Of a stretch of DNA of 64,000 nt, positions 1-11,952 are shown one piece after another. The position numbers were made by a program, and so were the translations under genes. Position 1 is the stretch's first letter, and every line of letters starts with the position of its first letter. The stretch is from Pseudisothecium myosuroides (Eukaryota; Streptophyta; Bryopsida; Hypnales; Lembophyllaceae). Below the pieces are notes generated by a model. It made no database searches. It was not told where the DNA came from and saw only the letters and a list, made by a program, of their open reading frames with translations. Location: contig OX637288.1 in assembly GCA_951799445.1 (NCBI GenBank), positions 8,434,501-8,498,500 of the forward strand, written 5' to 3'.

Positions 1-2061
1 ATTGACTTTGGCAGTCATAATGTACTATAGCCAAATAAAATATAGTTCAACTTAAGCCATAGAAATATCGCCTTAAGAAGGGTCAAAAGCTTTTTTTTCA
101 CCTCAATTTGTGTTACAAAAATTTAAAATTTTCTCTTTTTATAACTCAAAATTGTAAGCAACAACCATTTTTGCATTTTAGAGAAAAGCCTATTAAATGG
201 GATTGGATTGCTTGGAGCCATTTCTTGTTGTCATTTTAAAAGAACATAATTTGAATAGATATTCAAGTTGTTCATGTATGAATAATCTTTCAATGTAGTG
301 ATCCATGGGGATGCAAAAAGAGGTTTTGGAAGTAGATATTTAGTAGAAAATTTTTACTCAAGCCAATTTTGTAAGATAACAATAGCTAATTGTGACCAGT
401 TTGCAAAATCGACCAATCTAGATGTTTGCCTAAATTGCAAACGTCTTAATATAAAAGCCTAAGGCAATTATGGTTCTACCTATTTCCTACACTTTGAAAG
501 GCATAGTTTATTCTTGCATTGTCCCAAAAAAGCATACTAAGAAAATCTCAACAAGATCTAAGAAAAATTAGACAACTTGAAAATGGGAACCATGACTAAG
601 TGATTATTTAGACAACCACCAAGTTGACATTCAAAATTGTCATTGTAGCACACCTATTAGATGAATAGTTCATTTATAGAAGTAATTTTTTTTGGTTTTC
701 TTGATGGAAGCGTTATTCACATTATAGAATGCAAGCAAGTCGTACAAATCTTTCAATTGCGATCATGAATCCATTCTTCATTCATCCACAATATTATTTT
801 AAAATAGTAAATTACATCCAAATATAGGTGAATCTCATATTTCTTAAAGACGATTTTGGTGATTTCATCTAATGTAGTCGAAGTCTATTAAAAAACAAGG
901 TAAGACTTTGGCGATTATTTGCCAACAAAAATTTCACTAATGAGTAAATCACTAAATTTAACCAAGTAGGAAAAAACATTGATAGGTAAGTACAATGTAC
1001 CAAGGATTTTGAAACTTGCAAAAAATTTGATTGCATTAAGTTGAAGTCTAAGATAGGGAGAGAAAGAATTTGTACCAAAATTGCTCAAGGTAATGTCACC
1101 TAAAACTAACAAAATAAGCAATGCAACATGGTTCCATTATTATACATAGGGTCTTGTTGGTAGTTAAAAAGGGAATTCTAGATTCTCTCATAATGCAATT
1201 TTTAGACAGTATATGAATAAACTATAAATTTTCAAAGTGCTAAAAATAGGTGTTCCTAAAATCAATATTAGGTCTCATGAATAGTGGGAGTATATTTTTG
1301 GCAAGAATCTATAGATGTCGGTTTCAGGAAGGTGTTGATTTTACTAGGTGTAGTTACCTTATTAGATTGCCAAATTTGACCAAGTCTATATTGCGAACTC
1401 TATATATTGAAGAACATAAATTGCTGCTAGGTTTATACAAATGTTATAGACATTAGAGTTCATTGTAAAGTAGGAGGAAACTATAGATTCTTTCCTTTAG
1501 AATAGCAAAAAAAAGAGAACTAGGGATCAAACTCCTTTTTGGTCCATAATGGAGCTCTTTTGAGTTCCATCCCTAGTTTTGCATTTTGCTTCCACCAATG
1601 AGAACTCACGAGCATGCAACATGTGGGACAAGGCATTGTGTAATGAATATCTAGGTTCTTTTTTACCCTTTTTTGTCCAATTGTAGGCCTTGCATTCTGG
1701 GTGCAGCTCGGTGAGATTTCACACCCACTCATACTTCAATGTATTTATAAGCTCCCAAGTAGCAACTGCTGTAAGCGTTCCGTAATGTGCAGAGCATTGC
1801 CATTTCTTTAGGGGTTACTTGCTGTGCACGGCATTGCTACCTTTGGTTGCTCGTTGCCAGAGTACAGATGCACACTCATCACTTCAAATAAATGGGCCCA
1901 TCCAACACTAGTAAACAATATTGTCCACTTTGTATGGATCATATTCCTGGAGCAAGGTACAACTCAAAAAGTCCATTTCTAAATATCAGGTTGTGGAATC
2001 TCATGCATTATTCTTGTCCACTTGAATTATCAATGTTTTACAAGAGTTTGTGCACCCTTGC
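1..2061 (+). repeat. Duplicated upstream block A, copy 1 (non-coding)
   Basis: No coding sequence is supported here. The block is a diverged copy of sequence also found at about 19.07-22.23 kb, 40.69-42.37 kb and 49.72-52.95 kb, in the same orientation and each time upstream of a P450 gene or its promoter. It is the least interrupted copy and serves as the reference for insertions in the others. The TTAA at 1036-1039 sits where copy 2 carries a 720-bp TTAA foldback element. Short open frames inside it are not conserved between copies. Confidence 0.75.
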
Positions 2062-2067
2062 TATATA
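2062..2067 (+). promoter_or_regulatory. Candidate TATA box of P450 copy 1
   Basis: TATATA lies in a context (gctatata, then aatgggagcccaaatgcag) that is conserved upstream of copies 3 and 4, about 560 bases before the first usable ATG. Conservation of this context across duplicated units supports a core promoter. The transcription start was not determined. Confidence 0.5.
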
Positions 2068-2374
2068 CTTAATGGGAGCCCAAATGCAGTGGCATTAGCA
2101 TACAGACTGTCTCTCACATTGTTTGAGCAACAATTTGAACTTGGAGCCATTTGCAGTAACTTACACTGAAGTCCTGCGACTGTGAATTCTGTGACTGTGC
2201 TTCCGGAACATCACTTGTTCACTTGCATTCAAATTGTGCAACAAGCCTGGGTGACTATCAATCTTTGTGGCCATGGTGACAATGATGATGCCTTCTGGAG
2301 CTTGGAGTGTACGCTTCTCTTCAACCTCTGCTTTCCAAGCAATCCTATGCGGGCTCTCCCTCCTTGAGTATTGA

Positions 2375-2656
2375 TATCAGTTTAGTCTCAAAAATTTGCT
2401 CAAACTAGATACTGTGTGCAACCATATACTCTGTATACGAATGGGTAGATGTCAGTTTAGTCTCAAAATGTTTTTCAAAGCCACACCTATGCTCCACAGA
2501 TTGCATGAAATCTTGTGCAGACATCAGTTAAATCTCAAAAATTTGCTCGAACTAGGTCATTCTACATTTCGTGCAACCATATGAATGTGTGGATAATTAG
2601 CATTCAGTGGAGTCTCCAAATGCTTGCTCAAACTATTACTTCCTGTGCGCAACCAC
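2375..2656 (+). repeat. Four diverged leader repeat units, copy 1
   Basis: Four related units lie between the TATA box and the coding region, at about 2375-2427, 2451-2480, 2523-2580 and 2602-2656. Each follows the pattern tcagt-tagtctc, then ttgctcaaact, then tgtgcaaccat, though unit 2 keeps only the first part. The last unit runs into the start-codon region. The same array occurs upstream of copies 2, 3 and 4, so it predates the tandem duplication. The function is unknown; it could be transcribed leader or promoter sequence. Confidence 0.6.
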
Positions 2657-5449
2657 GTACATGAACGTGGCGCTGCTGCTGTGCAGGTTGTGAGTGCAGT
2701 GGTGCTTGGCCTTCTTCTGCTTGCCAAGCTGCTCACAAGCAACAAATATAAGAATTTGCCTCCAGGCCCTCGGGGTCTCCCTGTCATCGGTTCCTTGCAC
2801 TTGTTGGGCAAATTTCCACCGCGGGATTTTACCAAACTGGCGGAGACTTATGGGCCGTTGATGTCCGTATGGTTGGGGCCAAGGCTGCTTGTGGTGGCTA
2901 CCTCCCCTGCGGCAGCGCAGGAGATTCTTAAGACTCAAGGCTCCAATTTTGCAAACCGAATTGCAACTTCTTTTACAGATGTCATTCTTCCTGGAGGTTG
3001 TCCCTTCTTCCTTCCCTTGGGATTAAGATTTAAACTTGTGTTGTGTGTGACAATGTTGAATGTAATGTATCGGTAACATACAAGCCATGGTAGTGTTGAG
3101 GGTGTTGAGGGTTGTTATTTCCACAGCAAGGCTCCATTTTCATGTTGTTGAGTATAACTTCAATGAACAAGCTAAATTATAGAGAAAATAGTGAATAATG
3201 CTATTCCGACGCAAAGTTTTGGAAAATTACGTACCTCTTCTTACTCAATGATTGATTGCCGTTTGTACACACTAAGTTTGGTTGAGGTTGTGGAGATAAT
3301 ATTTTGGATTGTTGTATTCTGTCTTCTAAATACAGAGTAGATAGAAGCTTGAGTCTCTAGAATGCTCAAGATGGTTAATTATAGTAGAATGGTTGAATTC
3401 AAAAAAATTAAGATATGTGCAACTATAATCAATACTAATGGCAATTGAGCATAGTTTGTATTTCTAAACATGAATTGTTTTTATTTGATCCCACTGGAAA
3501 CTATAAGAGGATTCCAATGTACTTGAACAAGCATTATATGGACAATGTATAGATAAGTTATGAACTTTCAAGAGAATATCTCGAGGTCTATCAAAAAACC
3601 AAGAGTAAACTTTCAAAGACTTTCATATTTTTGAAGTGTACATCTTGAGTAATCAATGTCTGGTTTTCTTTTCCGCTTCTTGATCCACATGCAGGTATCA
3701 CATTTGTTGCAATGCTCATAATAGATGTATAGACCTCAATGCCATTTCAATTGTATGACTAACATCTCCAATCTAAAGTATCTCTAGCTTGCAAAGCTCT
3801 AGGCATTTGAAAGTCCCTCATTTTTGAACTTGAAAGTCATTTTGTTTCAGTCTTTTTTAACTCAATTCAGATTTTGATGTTTAAAACTCATCTTTCTTTA
3901 ATAATTGTCACCATGTTTGATATCAGATATAGCCACGACATCAGACTCACTTGTGAGGTTGCACTCGAAGAAGATATTACATATACAACTCAGCACCAAC
4001 AAACAACTTCAACTAGCAACAAATGTGTGAATGGAAGAAATTGCTCATGTCATACGTGTGATTCCTCAAGATGGTGTCACAATGGTGTCCGTGAGGAGCC
4101 ATATTGAAGTGGCCATAACTAACATCATGTCGCGCATGATTCTCAAAAGGCGTTTCATTGCATTGGCTTCTGATAAGATACATTATAAACAAGAACTTGA
4201 GCAAGTGAGCAATTTTAGAAAGATTTTTATGGACATTGCCAAGTACGCAGGAATTATAAATCCAGGAGACTTCATCCCTATATTCAAGTGGATGGACATC
4301 TTGGGGCTTGAAAGACAAATGCGAGAGGTGAAAGAGAGAATGGATGATTTCATCTCCTCAATCATATCTAAACATGTTGTGCAACGAAAGCGTGGTTCCA
4401 TTTTTGTCAAAGATATGGTAGATGTCCTTTTAGACCAAATGGAGGATGAGACATTGCAATTTGACATCACCAATGACAACATCACTAGTACATTGTGGGT
4501 AAGGGTGCTATTCCTTTTCATTGCATAGAGGTTAATAAGAGCTTATGCATTTTATTTTTCTTTATTTCAAAGATTTTAAATTTTTGAAGTTAAGAAGTGA
4601 AAGATAGTCACAACTAAGGGGGCCACTTGAAGGTATTTACATTTTGAGATTGATGCTAAATCTATTTGTAAAAAAACTAAATGATGAAATTTGGATATAA
4701 AAGTTTTTATCCTCTTGTCAAAATTTAAAAATTATACTAGTGATCTCAAGTCTTCAAGTTCATCTTGTGAATAGGTTTAACTAACAAAATACTAATTTTT
4801 CTTTCTCTTTTGAAAATAGAATGCTTTTGGAGGAGGTATAAGTACTACTACCAATACCATAGAGTGGGCAATAGCGGAATACATTCGCAATCCCATTGTG
4901 ATGAAAAAGGCGCAAGCAGAGCTAGACATTGTTGTAGGCAAGTCTCGAAGAGTAGAAGATGCGGATGTTCCTAACCTCAAGTACTTGCAAGCCATCGTCA
5001 AAGAAAACTTTCGTCTGCACCCAGTGGGTCCAATGTTATTTCCTCATTTGAGTGAAAAACCTTGCAAGGTTTTGGGTTATGATATACCAGGAAAAACATT
5101 AGTTCTTGTAAATGTTGTAGCAATGGCTCGAGATCCAAGGACATGGGAGGATCCGATGACTTTCAAGCCTGAAAGATTTTTGGATGGAATGCCTCATGCT
5201 CATATGCAAGTTGAAGGCAAAAGTTTCGAATTGCTACCTTTTGGAGCTGGGCGGAGACAATGTCCAAGCATCATGTTAGCTTCAACATTGGTTCACATTA
5301 TACTTGCAACTTTTTTGCAGTCCTTTGATTGGTCTCTTCCTAGTGGTTTGCAACCTATGGATTTAGATATGTCAGAAGGTGGAGGACTTGAGCATATGTT
5401 AGCTCACCCTTTCATTGCCATTCCAAAGGCTCGCTTATCCATTCCTTAA
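2624..5449 (+). pseudogene. Cytochrome P450 (CYP71 clan), copy 1, one in-frame stop
   Basis: Three exons: 2624-2996, 3927-4498 and 4820-5449, phases 1 and 0, about 524 codons in all. Exon 1 encodes a membrane anchor (VVLGLLLLAKLL) and the hinge PPGPRGLP. Exon 3 encodes the I-helix (FGGGISTTTNTIEW), ExxR (KENFR), PERF (FKPERF) and the heme loop PFGAGRRQCPS, where the Cys binds heme and the usual final Gly is Ser. Family members are ER-anchored monooxygenases; the substrate is unknown. TGA at 4028-4030 interrupts exon 2 where copies 3 and 4 have CGA. The N-terminus is also altered: relative to copy 4, four bases are missing near 2680, so the ATG at 2661 is out of frame and the in-frame ATG at 2624 gives an arginine-containing leader. 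The intron 1 donor (GGAG/GTTGTC) is weak but conserved. Probably a recent pseudogene. Confidence 0.85.
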
Positions 5450-6720
5450 ATTAATACCTTAAAAATAGTTAGATGTTTATGTACATGGTTATGATCATTT
5501 TTCAATTTTTTTCAAGTATCACACTTTGTATAGATATGCAATGAATACTATTTTTTGATTATTTAATAATCATGTTTGTTTTTAAGGCCATTATAATGTG
5601 ATATTGTTTTTTATTCATATTGTTCATAATTGTATATGTTGCTCATATCTTGAATTTCTGAAATATTAATTTTGACAAACAATATTTGATTATAAACTTG
5701 CACTCGTATCCGCACTTGTATTTGTATTTGTATTCATAGCTATATTTATCATATATATTTGTAATTGTGTTCATATATATATTCACACTTTTCAACATAT
5801 ACTTTTTGAAGGGGTCTTTTGTTTGTTTAGCAAGGGCATCTAGTGTTTTATTGAATAGGGTTGGCTGCCTAGTGTTTTGGAGAGGATAGTGAATTGTTCA
5901 CGAACAATTTTGCACACTACGACACTTCTTTATTATATTAATTTTATAGTATAACACCTCCTAAAGAAGACCACTATGATGGGAGTCAAGAGGGTCAGTA
6001 TAAGGGATCAAATTGAAAATAATTACATGACTCAAGGATTGCTACGCACAACAAGTTCTCATTTTAGTATTGTCAATTAGTGCTCATTGTGGTTGTACAA
6101 CGCCCAATACCGTATGTGCACTTAGAATTGTCAAATACTAATTATGACTAAGTTGAATTATAATTTATAAACATAAATTATTTTAACCAGATTTTATTGG
6201 AAACTAGAAGAAGATTCCAATGCACTTTAGTATGCATAATATGGACACCATACAACCATATGCCATAAATTACAAATTTTAAAAGTACAATCTCTTGGTG
6301 TATATCAACCAAGAGTAGGCTCTTACAAACTCTCATGTTTTGATTGTGTACTTATATTTTGTGTAATCAATATCTAGATTTTTGTGAAGTCCTTTGGTCC
6401 AAGTGTATTATACATATCGCATTTTGATTATAGATGTACATACTTTATAGATACTTCATATCTAATGATGGACCTTGTGTTTGAGGAGATAATTGAACAA
6501 AATTATCCCCAAATTCTAGTTCACTCTAATTATGTGGTTATCCACTGATATGCTTTGGTTATTTTTTTGTAGTTTTAATTAAATTTAATGTTTTTTGAAG
6601 ACAATATAGATCGGTCATTTATTTAACATTTTCATCATGAATTAGCTATTTATGTTTTAGAAATTTGACTTTATTCATCTTTAATTGTTGGATCTCTTTG
6701 TATCTTAGATGGATTAAATA
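5450..6720 (+). repeat. Downstream block C, copy 1 (non-coding)
   Basis: This 3' flank matches the flank of P450 copy 2 (33.2-34.07 kb), with shared stretches such as ggggtcttttgtttgtttagcaagg. It contains TTTGTA-rich low-complexity sequence near 5.70-5.79 kb. The TA at 6406-6407 corresponds to the insertion point of the large foldback element in copy 2. No gene was seen. Confidence 0.6.
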
Positions 6721-7654
6721 TCACCAGTATACAAATTTGTTTGCATTCCACGATACTTTTAAAACCAATAGCCAATCTTGTTCAACACAAGCCTTCCTTG
6801 CTATATAAACAAAAGCTCTTCCTAAGAAGAATACGCATATAAGTAAAATACAAATATGACATATATGTACATACATATGTATGTATGTGTATAAATACAA
6901 ATACAAATATGATTAGGATATATACATAGGTACAAATACAAATACAAATAGAAATTTGGAATTCCATATTCTTTGTCAAAATGAGGAATCCAAGAATTCA
7001 AATATTAAAATTTGACAAAATCAAGTTATGAGAATTTTAGAAATGAGATCAATTTGAAATTTTTTGACCACCAGCAAGAATATGACACATGGCCTCTATT
7101 GAATATTTTTCTAAAACATTGAGCTTTAATGGTGTAGGAGAGTAAAATGATTATCCTCTATCTACTTAAATACACTAGCCATTACTTGACATTCACTAAT
7201 TATATTTTTAAATCATTGTATGACTCTGAAATCAAATTTCAAATGCTCAATTTTTTTCTTATTGTCATTTTTTTTCTCCACTTAAATAACTAATTTTCTA
7301 AAAGAATATGCATCAATAGGCAAACAATCAAGTTTTCAATCTCTCATTTTAGAAGCAACTTGGTCATAATCCATCTATCATGTTCTCATCTATACAATTT
7401 TTCATTCATTTGTTGTTGCTAACTCTGATGGCATCCCAACACTTTTTCAATGAAACCTTAGAATTAGAATTTGATGAAATTCTACAATTTTGTGAAACCT
7501 TTTTGTTATTTTTGGTGGTGGTGCATAACAAAAGCTTGGTTTTAGTTAATATATACAAATAAATTGGAAAAGATGTGATCTATTTGTATACCATATGTTC
7601 TATTTAAAATGCCATGTGCTCCATTTGCATATCATTGATGATGTGAATATGATC
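6721..7654. other. Unassigned AT-rich interval
   Basis: No conserved coding frame was found. Between about 6840 and 6955 there is low-complexity sequence: ATGTATGT-type repeats, then TACAAA hexamer-like repeats. The hexamers are the reverse complement of the TTTGTA-rich sequence near 5.7 kb. Confidence 0.5.
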
Positions 7655-8360
7655 AAGACTAAGGCTAGTTGTGGTGGCATCTTTCCCAAGGGCAAAGGTA
7701 GAGATTTTTAAGACTCAAGGCCCCAATTTTTAAAATCAACTTATAATGTCTTTTACAAGCTTGACCCCATTTAGGATTATAAATTTGCATCCTCATCTTG
7801 TTCCTAAGAATTAGATTCCATTGTTTTTTGTGAGGATGTTGAATAGACTAAGTCATGTGAGAATAGAACCTTGTTATAAAAAATATATGTTGAGTGATGG
7901 AAGTGGTGACATTATAAAAAAAACTAAGTCGTTAAGGGAGCTGTGAGTTCTCGGACAGCAGAGAACACTAGCCAAAAAAAATAAAAATTTGGGTCAACAC
8001 ATTGCTTGGCTTGATTTGTGTGAGACAGTTTAATAATATAATTTATAAAATATTAAGAAACAAATTAAAATTAAAATAACTATGAAATTTTAGAATTCCC
8101 AAATCTAATGTGGCCAAAATTATCCTCGTCAGCTTGAATCATTCTTTTATTATTATTTTTACATATTTTCAATAAAACTATTAAATATTGTTTTTTATTG
8201 TGGCTACTATTCATCATTAATGATGAATAGTAGCCAATGTTCCACTATGGGGAACTCCTAAAAAAGCTCAAAAGGAAGCAGACCCCTTGAGGGTTGATTT
8301 TTTTTCTAATGAAGATGTTATTTCTATAACAAAGCTCTATTTTCATATTATTGAAAATGA
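7655..8360 (+). pseudogene. Decayed P450 fragment (exon 1 tail plus intron 1), fifth copy
   Basis: Bases 7655-7770 resemble the end of P450 exon 1: ctagttgtggtggc, then gagatttttaagactcaag, then ccaattttt, in the same order as in the four main copies. Codons are broken by stops and indels. Sequence resembling intron 1 follows (gaggatgttgaat near 7840). After an insertion of about 390 bp, more intron-like sequence appears at about 8290-8360 (gttatttc, then aacaaagctc, then attttcat). Exons 2 and 3 were not found nearby. It is a truncated, long-dead member of the array. Confidence 0.7.
8202..8235. repeat. 34-bp perfect palindrome
   Basis: The arm ggctactattcatcatt is followed immediately by its exact reverse complement. 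It sits in the insertion that splits the decayed P450 fragment, so it may be the core of a small foldback element. No flanking target duplication was identified. Confidence 0.75.
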
Positions 8361-9225
8361 ATGTTTTATGATTGCAAAATATGAGTGCATTAAGTTGTAA
8401 AAACTGAAAATATATATATAACTTCTACAAAAATCACTGTAGATGACTCATGATATGACTATGTCTAGTCATTACTGACAAGTCATATTGCGCATGAGTC
8501 ATATTTGCAATCATATATATTGGGGTGTATAATTAGCTATATTTTGCCAACGTGGCATGTTTGATTTCAAATATGACTCATGTTAGTCATATTTTTGGCT
8601 AATGTAATTCATATAGAATGTTATCAATAATTTTATAATTGAATGTAGTTATATTTTCAAAAATATAAAGTCGCGTTTTAATATAACTGTGAGCATTATG
8701 TGACTGCAAATCTATAGCCAGTCATATTTTGGCCAAGATCTTTTGTAAAATATGACTCAAGCAAGTGATATGTTCTAGATAAATCAAAGTTACATTTCTT
8801 AGATTTGTATGCGTGGTTTGTAATTGGGATAACCAAGGTTTATAATAGTTTCTATCATAAACTACAGTCACATTTTTCAAACATTTTTAATGAACATGAT
8901 GCATTGCAATCATGCATCAATATGGTTTAGCAGCTAATAAGAGACTCCATCCAATTAAAAATGAATACGCATGATTTTTGAGATGCACAAGAAACAATCA
9001 TATTAGAGTCTAAAGAAAATGCAAGAAATCATGTGACTTTTCTCAATGACATTTAAAAGTCACTAACACAAAATATATCACAATGACAATCTATAAATGT
9101 ATATTTTTACACGCTTATAGGACCTATATTCCTTATAAACATGTGAAGATGTTGCCTTCCTATTGTTGCAAGTAGCTTTCAATGACTTCATTCCAACTTG
9201 GTGCCTACTTGTACAATCAAGGAGG
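8361..9225. other. AT-rich interval with four TGACTCA sites
   Basis: No gene is supported. TGACTCA or its reverse complement occurs at 8444-8450, 8495-8501, 8574-8580 and 8753-8759, amid other gtcatatt-like words. TGACTCA is a known bZIP-type binding site, but the cluster may only reflect degenerate repetition. Confidence 0.4.
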
Positions 9226-9319
9226 TTAATTTTCAATGAATGAACAATATAGTTCAACCTTCAAAGATTTAAGGCAATACAAAATGTGTAGCACAAGTTT
9301 AAGATAAGAAAAAGTCATA

Positions 9320-9800
9320 ATCACTAAATCTCTAGAAATCACAAAAAAACAAGAAGAAAGAAAACGGTTATAAAGTGAATAAAAAAGTGCGGCAAGTTCA
9401 AAGAGGTAACAACAACCAAGAGGTAAAATGCAACAAAATGCAACAACAAGCAACAACAAGCACAAGTTAAGATGCAAGAAAATGCAACAAATAAGAAGAA
9501 AAAGCAAGAACTAAGAAGCATTCATGAATTAAAATGCAACAACAAGAAATTAGAAGCAAAAACTAAAGAAGCAGCAAAAGAAAACAAGAAACAAGAACTA
9601 AGAGGTAACAAGCGGAAACTAAAAGGAAACAACAAGAACTAGAAGGCAACAAGAGGCAAGAACTAATAAGCAACAAGATGCAAGATTTAAGAAGCAAGAA
9701 GATTTAAAAGGTACTAACAAGAAACAAGAACTAAGAAGCAACAAGAAGCAAAACCTAGGAGGCAACAAGCAACAAAGAAGAAGCAAAAATAGCCAAATGG
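9320..9800. repeat. Degenerate AAC/AAG purine-rich repeat tract
   Basis: About 480 bases consist largely of irregular copies of words such as gcaacaag, aagaactaag and aagcaac. On the - strand this gives leucine- and cysteine-rich open frames that are composition artefacts. No coding role is supported. Confidence 0.7.
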
Positions 9801-11952
9801 CGGCTAGGTTTTCAAAACCCTAAATCAGTGGTGGCTAGGATTTTAAACCCTAGTCATGCACATGACTAGCTCTCATAGAAGCCAAATGAACCCACTCAAT
9901 GGGTGTGAGTTTGCATCTTGCATTAGTAAGATCCTATGGTACAATAGCCGACAAAGTAATTTGGCCATCATGGCATGAAGGCCAGTTTGCTTGCAGCTTA
10001 GTGGTCCAGGGCGTGTAGCGTGATCATGATCTTTAGTTGAAACAAAATGCAGCACATGTCGTTCGGTGAGTAAGTCCTTCATGTGCGGACATAGAATGAA
10101 CAACATTTGTTGTTCCCGCCGCTAAGGGTTTTCTTTTCTTTTACTTTTATGCTTTTCTTTCCAACGGCTTTTTGGCTCTTTATCAAGCTTTGACTTGCCT
10201 AGTTCCGATCCTAGTGTCCTGACAATCGACTTGCAGTCTCTAGGTTTTTGGCGATTGGCTTTCCAGTCTCATTCATTTTTCACAATCAACTTTCTGAGAG
10301 TTGTAATGCATTATTTGGCACTAGTGATTGCAAAGGCCTTTTTTCCTTATAAACTCCTATTTTCTTGCAAATTGTGCTCATTTAGTTGTATTTTGATATT
10401 GTTATTTTCTATTTGTGTCATATTTTGTTTTTTGCTCAGTACGAACATTGCAATTTCTCTAATTAGTGGTAGTTTCCTGCTCGAATTTCTGACAATGCAC
10501 AAATGTCGTGCTGTGAATTTCTAATGATGAATATCTATGTTATATATTGCTTCATGAAGCTCTTGCATGCATCTAGATCGTTTGCTTATCGTGCGTTACC
10601 TGTTGCTTTGTAAAGCTCTTGCATGCATCTGGATTGTTTGGTTAAGTATTTTGATGCTATTGTTTCCTTTGTCCTATTGAGTTTTAAAAGTTTTAGATTT
10701 TTTGTGAGTGTTTTTTGATGAATTTGCAATCTTGTGTAGAAGCTTATATGCTTGGAATTGGTGGCACTCCAACTAAAGTTGAGGTGCAATCTTGAATCAC
10801 GCTTATGTCAAGGAGGAGGGATGGCCATACAAAAGATGCACGCATGCATGGGGTTTCACTATTGACGAGGCATATAAAGCACAAGTCCTGGGGTTCAAAT
10901 TATCAACAAGCTCTATTGTTGTATCAAAATTTTGAATCTAGCATGTATACATGTATTGACAACTACATGATTTGAATCCAGATGCAAAAGTTATTATTGA
11001 GGGCGCTAATTGTAAGTTCTTTCAAATTTTTCTTTTGATCTAAATTTTGCTTTCATTAAAAAGACTATGAAGCTGACAAAATTTTTCATATTTTGCAGAC
11101 TTGTATCTGTCTGAACATGAAGATTGGGTTGACGATGGTGTTATCGGCATAATCACAGTAGTTCATATGGAAATTGGAGAGTTATATTGAGGAGGACGAT
11201 CTAATAGAGAACTCATTCAAGAGAGTTTATTTTTTTTACAGTGCACAATACTATCTACGGCAAGTACCTCAATTGTACGGATGTGTGCAGCAAATTCCTC
11301 TACCAAGCTTTGATAGTCTTGAATGACTGCTATCTAATATGCTGACCATTGAAACTTTCCGAGCATTTAAAGTTGCGTTTGAATTTCAGGGCATCAATGA
11401 AATGTACCACCGGAAGTAGACAAACTCACTTGCAATGGTTTATGCCTATTTTTGAGATGGTAGATTTTTTTTCTTTTTCAAGTAGTATTCACAAAACTAA
11501 AATCCAATTTCAGTTTAAAGGAGTCACACAAGAATTGATGTCATTTTTGTTGGACAAAGGATGGGGAGAGATTTGGAGGTGACAAACATAGGAAAAGGAG
11601 GTGATATAATCAAGTGTGTTTTTGATCTTGCTTCAATTGTTTTCAGATTCCACATTGTTAGATCGACACTCTATGCAAATTTTCAATGTAACAAACAATA
11701 CTACTTTCATGAAACTACATGGCAATCAATGGATCAAGTGGGTCTTGTTATTGTTGTTAATATTTCTTGTGAATATGAAAATTGTTGTTCAGAAATTGAA
11801 GTAGGCAAGGATTGGCAATTAACTAGTGTATATCAAAAAATAGAGGTTGTTCTTGGTGGAGATTGCCCAAGAGACTTCAGCATGTAGATTATATAAGATG
11901 GGCAAACCCCACTAAAGGTGATGAACTTATGAACCTTACAATTGTATATTTA
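9801..11952. other. Unassigned interval, no gene recognised
   Basis: Several short open frames (for example 10195-10524 and 11561-11887) do not resemble a family I know and have no matching copy elsewhere in the window. A direct repeat of about 28 bp containing agctcttgcatgcatct occurs near 10559 and 10613. Parts could be relics of an old mobile element, but I see no diagnostic motif. Confidence 0.4.

Noticed and set aside
4028..4030. C-to-U RNA editing or stop-codon reassignment to rescue the P450 TGA codons
   Set aside because: Editing converts C to U, the wrong direction to rescue a genomic TGA. Nuclear U-to-C editing is not expected, and reassignment is contradicted by the ordinary TGA stop of eRF3 and of the hAT gene.
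9226..9521. Leucine/cysteine-rich - strand open frames
   Set aside because: They are translations of the degenerate AAC/AAG repeat tract.
10195..10524. 109-codon open frame rich in Leu, Phe and Ser
   Set aside because: Composition reflects T-rich DNA. No signal for a gene, and no second copy in the window.
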